DNA from: Nitrospira sp. ST-bin4
GTDB lineage: Bacteria > Nitrospirota > Nitrospiria > Nitrospirales > Nitrospiraceae
DNA: 27,954 nt
Reading direction: 5' to 3'
NCBI GenBank assembly: GCA_002083565.1
Contig: MSXM01000043.1
Coordinates: 18,545-46,498 of the forward strand
Part shown: in pieces, positions 1 to 7,600 of the stretch
Layout: each line of letters begins with the position of its first letter
Numbering within the stretch: the first letter of the stretch is position 1
The notes under the pieces: generated by a model
Seen by the model: the letters and a program-made list of their open reading frames with translations, nothing else
Databases searched by the model: none
What the model was told of the DNA's origin: nothing
Program-made: the position numbers and the translations under genes

Positions 1-4
1 CTGC

Positions 5-622
5 TCACTTCTTGATATTGAGCAACATATGCCCGCGACGGTTCTGTTGGTAGCACGATTCATCGTGATCTGAACAGAATGGCCGTTCCTTGCCGAAGGA
101 CACGATCGCAACCTGTTTCTCGCTTACACCCGACTCAATAAGGTAACTACGGGCGGCCTTTGCCCGTTTGTCGCCCAGCACCAAATTATAGTCGCTGGTT
201 CCTCGCTCATCACAATGTCCTTCGACCCGCATGACTGCCCCCGGATGTTCCTTGAGGTAGGCGGCATCATGATTGAGCGCCTCCATTGCAGCATCCGCCA
301 CAGCCCATTGGTCGTATCCGAAGAACACATCCTGAAGGCCTGCCTCCATCGCCGCTTTTTCCGCTGCTTTCTCTTCTTTGGTGAGCTCGACCCGCCGTTG
401 AGCGTTTCGATTCATCGACGTGGAAAATCCCCCTTGCCCCAGACGCTCTTCCGATGGATTCTTGGAGAAACCACTCAACTCGCCGCTGGAACCTCCACGA
501 GAGATTTTGGGGATATCCCCGTCACCGTCGGACTGGAGCCACTTCGTCCCGCACCCTTGACTCGACAGGATAATCATCCCCATGATGACCATGGCTCCGG
601 ACTTCGCAATCATTCTATTCAT
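5..622 (-). CDS. pal: OmpA/Pal-family peptidoglycan-associated lipoprotein
   Basis: This 205-aa protein is a predicted outer-membrane lipoprotein that binds peptidoglycan through an OmpA-like domain and helps tether the outer membrane to the wall. A hydrophobic signal peptide ends in the lipobox LSSQGC, making Cys24 the likely lipidated residue. A charged, Gly/Ser-rich linker of about 70 residues follows. The OmpA-like domain covers about residues 97-205, with the peptidoglycan-binding pattern GHCDERGTSDYN, a downstream KRAKAARSYL helix and NRRGH near the C terminus. The ATG is preceded by an AGAGGAGAG ribosome-binding site, which supports the start. No tolB or ybgF is visible beside it, so the usual tol-pal operon cannot be confirmed. 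An unusual CSDHDESC stretch could form a disulfide. Family assignment is firm; the symbol pal rather than a generic OmpA-like name is less certain. Confidence 0.9.
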   Translation of the reverse strand: MNRMIAKSGAMVIMGMIILSSQGCGTKWLQSDGDGDIPKISRGGSSGELSGFSKNPSEERLGQGGFSTSMNRNAQRRVELTKEEKAAEKAAMEAGLQDVFFGYDQWAVADAAMEALNHDAAYLKEHPGAVMRVEGHCDERGTSDYNLVLGDKRAKAARSYLIESGVSEKQVAIVSFGKERPFCSDHDESCYQQNRRGHMLLNIKK

Positions 623-769
623 GACTTCTCTCCTCTGAATGAAGTGATCAACTAGCCGTTCAATTTGTTCACGAGCCTGCGACCTCTATGATCGGCACTT
701 CGCGCGCCCCCAGAGGACACAACAAATATAGCACCGATGCTGAAATCCGCCTGATTCGGTGGATTCTCT

Positions 770-946
770 ATGCACGAACGGAGCAACCGCGTAGTTTCAA
801 CGACTTACGAGATTGTCACAGCAGGGAGAGAGTGTGTGTGTGATGAGGTCGTGCCCATCGTATCTTTTTCACGGGTCAAACGATGGTACAGGCTGGCTCA
901 GGAAAAATACGAAGAACTCTACAGCAGCGGCCTTCCTGAAGAATAA
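770..946 (+). CDS. Small hypothetical protein (58 aa)
   Basis: A 58-codon ORF runs from ATG to TAA, divergent from the Pal gene across about 147 bases. The product is soluble-looking and charged: a short N-terminal part with a CVC pair (Cys22, Cys24), then a helix-prone C-terminal half (WYRLAQEKYEELYSSG) ending in two Glu. Its amino-acid composition looks like real protein. A GGTGGA sequence about 6 bases before the ATG is a weak ribosome-binding site. I do not recognise a family and assign no function. It could be chance, because the antisense strand is also open over part of it. Confidence 0.45.
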   Translation: MHERSNRVVSTTYEIVTAGRECVCDEVVPIVSFSRVKRWYRLAQEKYEELYSSGLPEE

Positions 947-1038
947 GCAAGACAACAACGCGTGCGAAAACATGAGCGCACAGCCGCCAAAGAAGAAACC
1001 GCAAGGCACCGCCCCAAAAACGTCGCCATCGAGAACGT

Positions 1039-1185
1039 TCAATGGCTGGCGATTCGCTTCCGGTCAGACCAACGGATCGGTTGCAAGACAGTTCCCAATG
1101 CTGCGATCGCGCAAATGAACAGCAGCATCGCCAGAACAACCATTAGAAAAAATCCTGCTTTCATGTCGTGCATCACAGGGATCAT
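1039..1185 (-). CDS. Small single-span membrane protein (48 aa)
   Basis: This 48-codon minus-strand ORF starts at an ATG immediately behind a very strong ribosome-binding site (GGAGGGAGG about 4 bases upstream), the best evidence that it is translated. The product has a hydrophobic stretch at about residues 11-34 (GFFLMVVLAMLLFICAIAAL) followed by a short basic tail (WSDRKRIASH), consistent with one membrane span and a cytoplasmic C terminus. No family is recognised. It is too small for most automatic gene callers. The opposite strand is also open here, but its ORFs lack comparable start signals. Confidence 0.5.
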   Translation of the reverse strand: MIPVMHDMKAGFFLMVVLAMLLFICAIAALGTVLQPIRWSDRKRIASH

Positions 1186-1438
1186 ACCGCCTCCCTCCTC
1201 TTGCTCGACTCACCTACCCCGCCAAACTGAGCCTGGAAACTATCTCGGCAGATGCCTCTGCCTACTAAACGCCTTTGCTTGAGTGTACACCTTCAATGTA
1301 CCTCGAGCCGAAGAAAAGGTCTATGCCGCTTTGGAGGTGGAACTCTATTACAATAGGGGCAGGAAGATCTTTCGGAACCTAAGACCAAATATCTCACAAC
1401 TAATTGATGTTACTGATATAGATTGGCACTATCTAGTC

Positions 1439-1483
1439 TGGTGCGCCCGGCAGGAATTGAACCTGCGACCTACGGGTTCGAAG
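1439..1483 (-). other. 3' half of a tRNA-Arg gene (attachment-site scar)
   Basis: Reading the minus strand, this segment gives an anticodon loop CTTCGAA, stem strand CCCGT, variable loop AGGTC, a perfect T arm (GCAGG/CCTGC around TTCAATT), acceptor strand CGGGCGC, discriminator A and CCA. The loop implies anticodon TCG, i.e. tRNA-Arg. The 5' half is missing: the adjoining bases at higher coordinates do not form ACGGG to pair the anticodon stem, and there is no D arm or GCGCCCG acceptor strand. A break exactly at the anticodon loop is typical of att sites used by tyrosine integrases, which restore the 3' half of the tRNA. The element side would lie to the right. Confidence 0.75.
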
Positions 1484-2128
1484 GCTGATTAGGTAGAAAA
1501 GAGCAACTCCCTGTTTTGCGTTTGGTTTCCCGCTTTTTCACTAGGTTTCATGAAGTTACGGGCTTTCTACCTATTCCGGTTGTTTCTGTTCGATGCAGTC
1601 ATTTTCGAGCACATTTAGCACAAAAGAAGCACAGCCAAACAGCCGGTGACCCGCGGAATTTCGACCTGCAGGCACCACCGGCATAGTAATCTGAATTCAA
1701 CGAGCTTCTCGCATACAAATGTGACCTTCCAATTTCTTGTCTGGAGATCACCTCCGAACCGTGCAGACATCACTGCACTTCCCCAGCAGGCGCCTCCGAT
1801 TTGTGCTAGCACGCACTTTGAGTCCGCACCGCTCGCTGAACAACGGATGGGGCAGCCGACAAGACTTCAGTTGATACTCATGGTGCCGGCGAGCTGCATG
1901 AGGACGGCCCTGCGGTCCGCCGGGATGCGAAACGAGTCTGCACAAAGCCAGTATCGGATGAGAATCGGAAGCACAGATCAAAAACAATCGCACAGCCGGA
2001 ACCGGAATGCACGTTGCGAGAACGCGCGGAGCGGTGAACGGCCGGGAGTTTTTTGTACTACCTCCCCTTACTTCTTCGGCCCGCGAGTCTCACTCCATCA
2101 CCGGCCTGGTTTTAAAGGGGAGGGTCAA
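1484..2128. other. Junction DNA without an intact gene
   Basis: Between the tRNA-Arg scar and the recombinase remnant I see no credible complete gene. A 10-bp inverted repeat TAGGTAGAAA / TTTCTACCTA lies at 1490-1499 and 1564-1573, right beside the attachment scar, and could be an integrase arm-type site. The plus-strand frame of the recombinase remnant stays open from about 1646, and weak resemblance to the family may begin near 2050. The remainder reads as unconstrained sequence. Confidence 0.5.
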
Positions 2129-2413
2129 ATGATCGGTTATCCGTTGTTGAAGCCTCATGTTCTGCACTATGGCGTGGCAATGAAAATTCTGGAGCAGCAG
2201 CCCGATCTTGGGAAAGTGTGCGCCCTGCTCGGACCTACGCACATCGATACGACGCAGATCCACACGATGATTCGCCCAGCACACCAGAAACAAGCGGTCT
2301 CGTTTTACGAAGAGCCGGCGCGGGAGATGTTGGCGAGTTTTCGGAGTGACAAGAATTCCATGTTCGAGGAACATTTGCATGTTCCTCAAACACGGAGTCT
2401 AAAACTTCAATAA
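2129..2413 (+). pseudogene. Decayed tyrosine recombinase/integrase, C-terminal fragment
   Basis: The translation contains PHVLHYGVAMKILEQ, CALLGPTHIDTTQIHTMI and RPAHQKQAVSFYEEPAREML. These line up with the XerC/XerD/phage integrase C-terminal catalytic region, usually PHTLRHSFATHLLE, then LLGH....TTQIYTHV, then RPxxLKQAVxFYE. Key residues are changed: the Arg of the HxLR motif is His, the His of LLGH is Pro, and the nucleophilic Tyr of QIYTH is His. The product would therefore be inactive, and the N-terminal domain and first catalytic Arg are absent. An ATG at 2129 is in frame, but upstream similarity may start near 2050. It lies about 0.65 kb from the tRNA-Arg scar, as expected for the integrase of an element inserted there. 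Confidence 0.65.
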
Positions 2414-2421
2414 AATCAAAG

Positions 2422-2449
2422 TGGTGGTCCCAACGGGATTTGAACCCGT
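2422..2449 (-). other. 3' end of a second tRNA gene (T arm, acceptor, CCA)
   Basis: On the minus strand this is a perfect T arm (ACGGG/CCCGT around TTCAAAT), acceptor strand TGGGACC, discriminator A and CCA. No complementary GGTCCCA acceptor strand or D arm occurs at the expected distance, so the gene is truncated. Bases beyond 2449 do not give a convincing anticodon arm, so I cannot name the amino acid. It points the same way as the tRNA-Arg fragment about 1 kb away but has a different sequence, so it is not a copy of it. It may mark a second attachment site. Confidence 0.6.
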
Positions 2450-2911
2450 GTTTAAGCCTTGAGCGGCCGGCCAAGTGAAAGGCTGACCAAGATTCTAAAC
2501 CAGGAATAGCAGGGCGGTCTTCCCAAATTGTGCGAAAAGTCATTGAGTTATAACCTCAGAAGGCAAGCATGTCCTGTTTCCATTAGTTATATCCTTTTCA
2601 TATGATTCTTCTCTTTCTGTCACGCTGAAGTCACGTTTAGGCGACAGAACATTTAGCATCATCGGATATCATTACGCAGCATAAGCGGAATATCTCCGCC
2701 TGCCTCCGTACAGCCATAATTTGCTCACCGCTGAACCGCTTCTGTTTCGCAGCACACTTTTCCCTTCAGGGGTCTGATTATGCCGGAAACTCTCCTTTGT
2801 ATTGGCCCCAAAAAGGCGGGGCCGACCAGAGTCCGTCCAGTCCAAGCGCTCAAACGACAGCCAAAGCTTCTCGTCTGTGGCGCTGGTCACCGCCAGGTAG
2901 AAACCTAGCGT
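2450..2911. other. Gene-poor interval downstream of the large operon
   Basis: No gene is supported here. A hairpin is formed by AGCCTT/AAGGCT around a GGCCGGCC palindrome (about 2454-2483), next to the second tRNA fragment. Another perfect 6-bp stem, GGCCCC/GGGGCC with an 8-base loop, lies at about 2805-2824, downstream of the operon on its own strand. It lacks a following T run, so it is not a textbook terminator. A 72-codon minus-strand ORF (2672-2890) starts 21 bases after the operon stop but has a weak start site and resembles nothing I know. Composition drops from GC-rich to moderate across this interval. Confidence 0.4.
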
Positions 2912-4687
2912 CTATTCCTGTTGCGTTGGTTCGATCTGATCGAAGCGAAGATTGCTATTACCGACTCCGCGGCCGGTCTCCCGCCGCCGTCCGATCCACA
3001 CGTATGTGCGTCCGTCATACCAGCGCGCACGCTGGAAGCTCCGCGTGACGATCGTGCCCGCGTACGGGATTTCCTCTTCGTTCACGAACCATGGCAGCGT
3101 GGGCTCGTTGAGCAGCACGCCCTTCGCTTTTATCACGTCGCGCGGTGGCACACCCATCTTCGGCATAGCTGCGCGCTGGAATACGATATCCTGGCTGCTG
3201 CCGGGACGCTGGACGGGAAGGAACGGTATCCAGTTCTTGGGCACGGTCGTTCCCAGGAGATAGCGAATCGCGGCCGGCGAGTCGACGATCTTCTCGGGCA
3301 GCACGCCCGTCTTGTCGGCGGCGTCGTGGCCGTTGATGCCGCGACCCGTCGCGTCGGGGATTACTTCCTCAACCGCCCACACCATGTTCGCCATTTCGTC
3401 GCGTGCGAATTGAATGCGCTCGAGCGCGTCACTCTCCAGCGTCGCGCCGAGGGTTGACGGTAAGAAAAACTTTCGGTTGTAGCTGCCGAGCCCGCCGCGA
3501 TTGCTCAGGTTGAAGAGGCTCCAGCGTTGCCAGTTGTTGTCTGTGCCCTCGTCGGCGGCGCGGATTTGCAACCGCTCGCCGAACACGTCGGTGACCACCA
3601 GGCTGAGCACTTCGCACAGCGTATTGACCGGGAGCTTGTACGGCACCACGAACCAGTCGTTGCCATATACTAGGCCAAGCTCCGCGAATACCAGCAGAAG
3701 CTGGTCGGTAGTTTGAGCCTCGAGCGCGCCGAAGTTGACCTGACGTTCCTCCATCTCCCAGAAACGCGCATTCGGCATTCCCTTGAAATTCGCGGTCACC
3801 GGCAGGAAGGACATTGCCTCCTCGGCCGGCTCGGGCGCCACATGGGCCGGATCGGTGATGGGCAGCGGCGCCGGCCGAGGTTCCACCTCGAACGAATACC
3901 AGTCGAGCTTGCCGCCTTCGTAGCGCGGCGCGCTGAGGGTCATTTGTGAGCCGCTGCCGGCAGGTGCCGAGGCCTGCACCGGATAACAGAGGCGCGAGTT
4001 GTCCCACACGGCGGGAGCTGCGGCCGTGGGCTGCAGGTACAGGCGCTCAAGCCAGCCAGCGAAAGAGTCGATGATGGGCTGCATCACCGGCAGGTCGCCA
4101 CCGTCAATGGGAACGTTTCCGATGAACGTGCCGGCCGCGATGGCCCTGAGCGCCTGCTCGCCGTCGAAGCAGGTGCGGCGCGTGGCGAGGTACAGGTTGA
4201 GTCCGTCGACCTGGCCGCGAAACTTCCCCTCGTCGTTCTGCCCGAACGCGTATTTCTGCAAATAGCGCGGCAGGTACTTGGCGCGCATCGTCGGTGAATG
4301 CATGCGCAGAAAGAACTGCGCCGCCTGCACGCACAGTGCATGGGTGAACGGCACCTTTTCTCGCTCGATCGACGCTTCGAGCGGCACGGTGTCGTCGTAG
4401 GGTACGGGCGAACCATCGCCCAGCTTCACCCGGTCGACGGTGAGTTTGCGCGTGACCAGGCGTGCGTCGATGGGAGAACCGGCATCCTCGGCGGTGAGTT
4501 CACCGAGCTGCCACTGGCGGGTCAGCAGCCACATGGCATCACGCACTTCGGCACGCAGACTGCGAGTGAAATCGTGCGTGCGCGGGCGCGATTCCAGACG
4601 GTTGTAGGCCGTGACTGCCGGCTCCCGGTACAGCTCGACGAGCAGCTCGGGTGTCTCCTGCATTACCGCCGTGAGTTGTTTCGCCAC
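2912..4687 (-). CDS. Conserved hypothetical protein, last gene of the protease/giant-protein operon
   Basis: This 591-aa protein starts at a GTG 4 bases after the stop of the upstream gene, with GGAGG 8 bases before it. No signal peptide or membrane segment is evident. An N-terminal block (residues about 24-72) includes RDAMWLLTRQWQLGELTAED and AGSP; a later block has FWEMEERQVNFGALEAQTTD and LGLVYGNDWFVVPYKLPVNT. I recall such phrases recurring in uncharacterised proteins of other bacteria, but no function that I know of is established. Near the C terminus, FVNEEEIPYAGT and RSFQRARWYDGRTYVWIGRR look well ordered. Its place as the last of eight coupled genes suggests it works with the giant proteins upstream. 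Codon use is strongly G/C-ending, like the rest of the operon. The function is unknown. Confidence 0.85.
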   Translation of the reverse strand: MAKQLTAVMQETPELLVELYREPAVTAYNRLESRPRTHDFTRSLRAEVRDAMWLLTRQWQLGELTAEDAGSPIDARLVTRKLTVDRVKLGDGSPVPYDDTVPLEASIEREKVPFTHALCVQAAQFFLRMHSPTMRAKYLPRYLQKYAFGQNDEGKFRGQVDGLNLYLATRRTCFDGEQALRAIAAGTFIGNVPIDGGDLPVMQPIIDSFAGWLERLYLQPTAAAPAVWDNSRLCYPVQASAPAGSGSQMTLSAPRYEGGKLDWYSFEVEPRPAPLPITDPAHVAPEPAEEAMSFLPVTANFKGMPNARFWEMEERQVNFGALEAQTTDQLLLVFAELGLVYGNDWFVVPYKLPVNTLCEVLSLVVTDVFGERLQIRAADEGTDNNWQRWSLFNLSNRGGLGSYNRKFFLPSTLGATLESDALERIQFARDEMANMVWAVEEVIPDATGRGINGHDAADKTGVLPEKIVDSPAAIRYLLGTTVPKNWIPFLPVQRPGSSQDIVFQRAAMPKMGVPPRDVIKAKGVLLNEPTLPWFVNEEEIPYAGTIVTRSFQRARWYDGRTYVWIGRRRETGRGVGNSNLRFDQIEPTQQE

Positions 4688-4691
4688 GAGC

Positions 4692-7600
4692 TCATCCTCC
4701 TTTGGTGTTGACGGACATCATCTGCATCACGGGCAGGCGGATCTCGGCGAGCACCATCGAGTAGTCGAGGGAAACACTTGCGGGACTGGTGCTGAATTCG
4801 GCTACGACCGCGGGCAGCAGGGTTCCGATTCCAGCCGCATCGCCGAGTGAATCGGGCTCCACTGCGCGAAGTTTCGCGCGGCGGAACGTGTCCAGCACCG
4901 AGTCGACCAGGTCGTCCCACGACCAGGCGCCCGTTTCGTTGGGCGATACCGCCAGCAGGATGGCCTGCGGTGGTGCGCTGTTCGGCGCGTTGTAGTTGAA
5001 CGTGAGACCGGTCACTTCTTGACGGTTGGGGACCGATTCCGTCCACTCGTCTATCAAGAGACCGCATTGTGGACCGGCGGCAGAAAATCCCTGCGGCAAG
5101 TGCTGCACCATCGAGACCGTGTCGTGCGCGACCTCCATCGTCGAGGGAAACTGCACTCCCAGCCACGAATCGTTGGTGCGGAAGGGTAGCTGAAATGCCG
5201 TGAGCGGCAGGGGTGTCACACGCGCGGCGTCGGCCATCATGCGGAACACCTCGAACTCGTGCACGCGCTCGCGAACACAGGCGACACCGTGCAGCCACTC
5301 TTCGACCGGCAACACCGAGCCTGCACTGCGGGCGTGCACGAGCAGCGCACCGCGCGCGGCATCGGCATCGCGCACGGCGTACTCGTCGCCGTACACGAAA
5401 CGCGGCAGCAGCACCATGTCAGCTCCCATCCAGGTTTTCACCGCACTGCCGAGCAGCCTCATCACTTCCTGTGCGCCACTCGCTGCGGCCGCGTCAGCGA
5501 GCAGAGTGTCGGTGGCGGTTCCTAGTTCGGTGGCGCGTTTTACCATGGCATCGGCCTGCGCGACCAGTTCGTCGCGTTGCGCAATGTCGGTTCCGGTGGT
5601 CGACCTGGGCATGGCATAGCCGAACCCAATGCGTGCCACGGCAATCAGTGCCGCGCGCAGGGCAGTGACATCCGCGGCTTGGGTCGAGGCGCGGGCGTCG
5701 TCCGCGGCAGCGCCCAGTGCCCTCAGCTGATCGCGCACGGCGGCGACGCGCGTTGAAACGCGCGTGAGCAATTCCCCGGTGTCGATGCGGCCGGGATTAT
5801 CGGTCGGCGGTGCCGGATCCCTCGAAGCACAGTAAAAATGCCGACCGTCGAGCGGGCGCGCCGTACCGAGCAGCTTGCGTAAGCGGTCGGCAAGCGGTAG
5901 CACTTCAGCAAACGACCGGACGCCGGCCGCGCTGCCGGCGTCCGCGAAGGTGATACGCACGATGGCGTCGTCGGCAAGTGCGCGCTCGCTCGCGAACACG
6001 TGTCGCACCCGCGTCTCAAGCTCGGCTGCGCCGCTCGACTCGGCCTGGCTGCGCACCAGGTAGATGAAATCGATGGGCTGGAGATCGAGGTCCTCGACCG
6101 AAATCGTGTCTTCGATGGGTCCGGCGCCGTCGTTCAGCACCACGCCCTCGCCGTTCACGGCCGCGACGCGGCAGCAAATCGTACCGGGAGTACCGAGCAG
6201 GTCGCCCAGCCAGGCGTTAAGCGCGGGCTCGAGCCGCGCGCGCTCGGTGAGTGCGATCGGGTTCCACGGATTACCCGCGGCGGCCGCGTCGAATTGTACA
6301 GCCAGCCGCTGTGTGAAGGCGAGCTGCGTGCCGCGGGGCGTGTCCAGCACCTCGATATCCGGGGGCAGCGTGGAGCTGCCTGCCGACTGCAGTACTGCGG
6401 CCGCACGATCGAAATTTCCGAGCGCGAGTTGATAGGCGGATTCGGCGGTGAGCAGGTCGCGCAGGGCATCGAGCGTGTTTTCGATGGACGCCTTCTCAGC
6501 TTTCAGCGCGTTCTCCTGCTCGGTACTCAGTCCGGTCAGGCCAGCGACTCCCCAGGGAAATGGCGCGGTGGTCCGGGCCAGGGTGAGGCCGTTGACCACC
6601 TGGTGATCTTCCTGGACCTCGGTGGCACCGGCGGGAGCGCCTGCCGCTGGCACGCGCGTGCGCACGATCGGAAAGGCGGCGCGGAACTCCGGCTTGAGAT
6701 CGTCGAGGATCACCGGGTTCGGATTGCGCGTGGTCCAGTCGTGCAGGCCGCGTTCAAACTGCACACCTAACAGGGTTTCCAGCGACTGCCCGTTGCGGAT
6801 GCCTTCGATGAGATACCTGGCCCGCTGTACGCGCCCTGAAGACAGGTTCACGGCCAGGGCTTGCGGATCCGAGGGCGAGGCGTGCGTGAGATAGCCATTG
6901 CGTAGCAGCGCCGCCGCCGTGGCGTGATTCAGCGATGCGGCGTGCACGTACCCGCCATTGCCGGTCTCGGTGAACAGGTTGTCTTCGCCAGCGACCGGCA
7001 CGCGCGCGCCAGCGCTGGGTTTCACGTTCTCCAGGTATCCGTAGGCACCGAGATACGCGCCGGTGCGACGCTTGCCGGCTGGTTGGTCCAGCCTGCGTTG
7101 CGCGTGCAAGCGGCGGGTGAACAACGAGGTCTGCCACGCATCCAGCCGGTAGCTGAGCGTGTCGAGATGTTCTACCAGTGCGCGTTCCAGGCGCCCCGTA
7201 GGCAGCGTCCGCAGGACATCGAGTGCCGCCTTCTGCTGTCCGAGCCCGGCGCCGGCGCCAGTGAGTGCCTGCGGCGCATGGACCACGGTGAGCAGCGGCT
7301 CGGAGCTGGCGGAGGACGCCGCGATGCTGCGTGCCGGCGCGCGGAAGACTTCCCACACCGAGGGCGACGTGTCACTGATGTTCAGGAACTTGCGCGATCG
7401 CACCAGTTCGTCGGCATTGATCTCAAAGCCTGTGAGGAAGTCGTGGATCGCGCGGCTGCTCTCCATGATCAACGAGAAGTGCAGCATCATGTAGAGAAGC
7501 GCGCTGGGCCTGGCTGCGCCGCCGAAATCCTGGCGCTCGAGCGCATTCGCATTGCTGGCATTGGCGATCAGCCAGTCGATGTAATTGGTTCCAGAGGTGC

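Noticed and set aside
1283..1492. 69-codon plus-strand ORF overlapping the tRNA-Arg fragment
   Set aside because: Its C-terminal part (ARQELNLRPTGSKAD) is simply the translated antisense of the tRNA 3' half, a common false gene, and there is no ribosome-binding site.
2422..2800. tmRNA gene ending at the second tRNA-like 3' end
   Set aside because: The T arm and CCA fit, but I found no matching 5' acceptor strand about 350 bases upstream and no credible tag-peptide reading frame.
2805..2824. GGCCCC/GGGGCC hairpin as the operon's intrinsic terminator
   Set aside because: The T run is in the loop rather than after the stem, so it does not fit a factor-independent terminator.
2672..2890. 72-codon minus-strand ORF directly after the operon
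   Set aside because: The GTG start has only a weak ribosome-binding site, composition changes within the frame, and the product resembles nothing known; probably run-on sequence.
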